DNA of 5,318 bases, taken from contig JAQSYS010000151.1 of the NCBI GenBank assembly GCA_029256005.1, positions 1 through 5,318 on the forward strand, in the 5' to 3' direction. The notes under the pieces were generated by a model. That model did not search any database, had not been told where the DNA came from, and saw nothing but the letters and a program-made list of their open reading frames with translations. Below, piece by piece: positions 4,128 through 5,318 of this stretch; position 1 is the first letter of the stretch; each line of letters begins with the position of its first letter. This DNA is from Sedimentibacter sp. (lineage in GTDB: Bacteria > Bacillota > Clostridia > Tissierellales > Sedimentibacteraceae). Made by a program: the position numbers and the translations under genes.

Positions 4128-5318
4128 TTATTCCTCCCTGGCAGATTCCTTTAAACCTGCTTTATAATTATTTAATATTTCTAAGAATTTTTCTAACTCC
4201 GCAAGAATCAGCATCTGTTCTGTGGAATCTAATTTATATCTAATAACAGGTTCTTTTGAAACGTCAAATTTTAGTTTTGTATTGTAATTTTCAATTAAGA
4301 AACCTATTATATCTTGATTTAAGTCATTTACTGAATATAATTCAAAATTGACAGTAACTCCTGTTTGTGTAATGGATTTTACAAGCAACTTCTTGCACAG
4401 AGTCTTGATGTAAGAAATTTTCAACAGATTGTCAACCTGTTTAGGAGGATTGCCAAAGCGGTCTATTATTTCTTCTGTTATGTCGTAAATGTCTTCTTTG
4501 CTGGTTGTCGCTGCAATTTTCTTATAAATTTCAATCTTTTGTTCTTCATTTTCTATATATGTTGAAGGAATATATCCATCAACACTTAAGTCTACTGATG
4601 TTTCAATATCTTCATCTGCTTTCGTTTTGCCTTGAAGCTCTTTAACTGCTCTGTCTAAAAACTTGACATATAAATCATAGCCTATTGCAAGCATGTGACC
4701 ATGTTGTTCTGCACCTAAAATGTTTCCACAGCCTCTGATTTCCAGGTCTCTCATTGCTATTTTAAAACCAGAACCAAATTCAGTAAATTCTTTAATTGCT
4801 TTAAGTCTTTTATCTGCCACTTCTGAAAGCATTTTATCCTTCTCATAGGTTAAATAAGCAAATGAAATTTTGTTTGATCTACCAATACGACCTCTAAGCT
4901 GATAGAGTTGAGAAAGACCTAAATGATCTGAATTATCTATTATCAGAGTATTTGCATTAGGAATATCCATTCCGGTTTCAATAATGGTTGTGCAAACTAA
5001 AATATCATATTCCTTTTGAACAAACTCAAACATTATATTTTCAAGATGTCTTTCATTCATTTGACCATGAGCAACAGCAATTCTTGCATCTGGCACAAGC
5101 TTTTGTAATTTTGATGCAGCGCTATCAATGTCAATTACTCTATTATGAACATAATAGATTTGCCCGCCTCTAGAAATTTCCTTTTCAATTGCATCCTTTA
5201 TTATCCCATCATTATATTCAATAACATAAGTTTGAATAGGCAATCTATCACCTGGAGGCTCTGATATGATGCTCATATCTCTAACTCCAATCATGGACAT
5301 ATGCAAGGTTCTTGGAAT
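4128..5318 (-). CDS. mfd: Mfd, transcription-repair coupling factor (C-terminal part, 5' end outside window)
   Basis: The last 396 residues of a protein that is normally about 1150-1180 long; the frame is open through the window edge, where the visible sequence begins IPRTLHMSMIGVRDMS, the conserved end of helicase motif III and its linker. Mfd uses ATP to push stalled RNA polymerase off damaged DNA and recruits UvrA. Seen directly (numbering from the first visible residue): helicase domain 2 with YYVHNRV, the AHGQMNE segment around 83-89, VCTTIIETGMDIPNA (motif V) around 108-122 and QLYQLRGRIGRS (motif VI) around 137-148; the TRG translocation motif region with RGCGNILGAEQHGH around 195-208; and the D7 autoinhibitory domain from about 244, starting at DGYIPSTYI. 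RecG shares the TRG motif but not D7. A TTG at 5306 lies inside the conserved helicase segment and is not the real start. It is the first gene of a coupled pair with the prsA-like gene. Confidence 0.96.
   Translation of the reverse strand: MPRTLHMSMIGVRDMSIISEPPGDRLPIQTYVIEYNDGIIKDAIEKEISRGGQIYYVHNRVIDIDSAASKLQKLVPDARIAVAHGQMNERHLENIMFEFVQKEYDILVCTTIIETGMDIPNANTLIIDNSDHLGLSQLYQLRGRIGRSNKISFAYLTYEKDKMLSEVADKRLKAIKEFTEFGSGFKIAMRDLEIRGCGNILGAEQHGHMLAIGYDLYVKFLDRAVKELQGKTKADEDIETSVDLSVDGYIPSTYIENEEQKIEIYKKIAATTSKEDIYDITEEIIDRFGNPPKQVDNLLKISYIKTLCKKLLVKSITQTGVTVNFELYSVNDLNQDIIGFLIENYNTKLKFDVSKEPVIRYKLDSTEQMLILAELEKFLEILNNYKAGLKESAREE

Noticed and set aside
4365..4565. 66-codon plus-strand open frame
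   Set aside because: Antisense to the D7 domain coding part of mfd; composition is that of a shadow frame.
4988..5173. 61-codon plus-strand open frame
   Set aside because: Antisense to the mfd helicase domain; no start signals and no family features.

Overview
The window looks like chromosomal DNA from a low-GC, endospore-forming, strictly anaerobic Firmicute of the class Clostridia. Codon use is AT-rich throughout, ribosome binding sites are strong AGGAGG types, spoVT (a forespore regulator) is present, and there are genes that build the [FeFe]-hydrogenase active site. Every supported gene lies on the minus strand, so the order of transcription runs from the right end of the window to the left.

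Right half (about 5318-2360): the C-terminal third of mfd (transcription-repair coupling factor, cut by the window edge) is followed one base later by a PrsA-type parvulin lipoprotein whose ribosome binding site lies inside the mfd end, so the two form a coupled pair. A 205-base AT-rich gap with a good sigma-A-like promoter and two phased A-tracts leads into spoVT, which ends at a clean rho-independent terminator. The mfd/spoVT neighbourhood is a housekeeping and sporulation block also known from Bacillus.

Left half (about 2356-1): an independent operon for [FeFe]-hydrogenase H-cluster maturation. It holds an 84-residue TM1266-type putative hydrogenase regulator, then hydE, then hydG (cut by the left edge). 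The three genes are tightly packed (10-base gaps, ribosome binding sites overlapping the preceding stop codons). HydG makes the Fe(CO)2(CN) synthon from tyrosine and iron, HydE processes it, and the HydF scaffold, not in this window, would be expected nearby.

The most interesting part is the 310-base control region between spoVT and the maturation operon. It contains a near-consensus extended -10 promoter whose -35 is overlapped by an 18-base palindrome matching the Rex (NADH/NAD+ sensing repressor) operator at 13 of 14 defined positions. It then has a leader of about 180 bases carrying an intrinsic terminator before the first gene, plus an upstream segment that can form a mutually exclusive antiterminator. 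This suggests two-layer control: redox repression at initiation and conditional termination in the leader. I do not recognise the leader as a known riboswitch class. It also contains a short frame interrupted by one in-frame TGA, starting exactly at the predicted transcription start, which is noted as a speculative lead.
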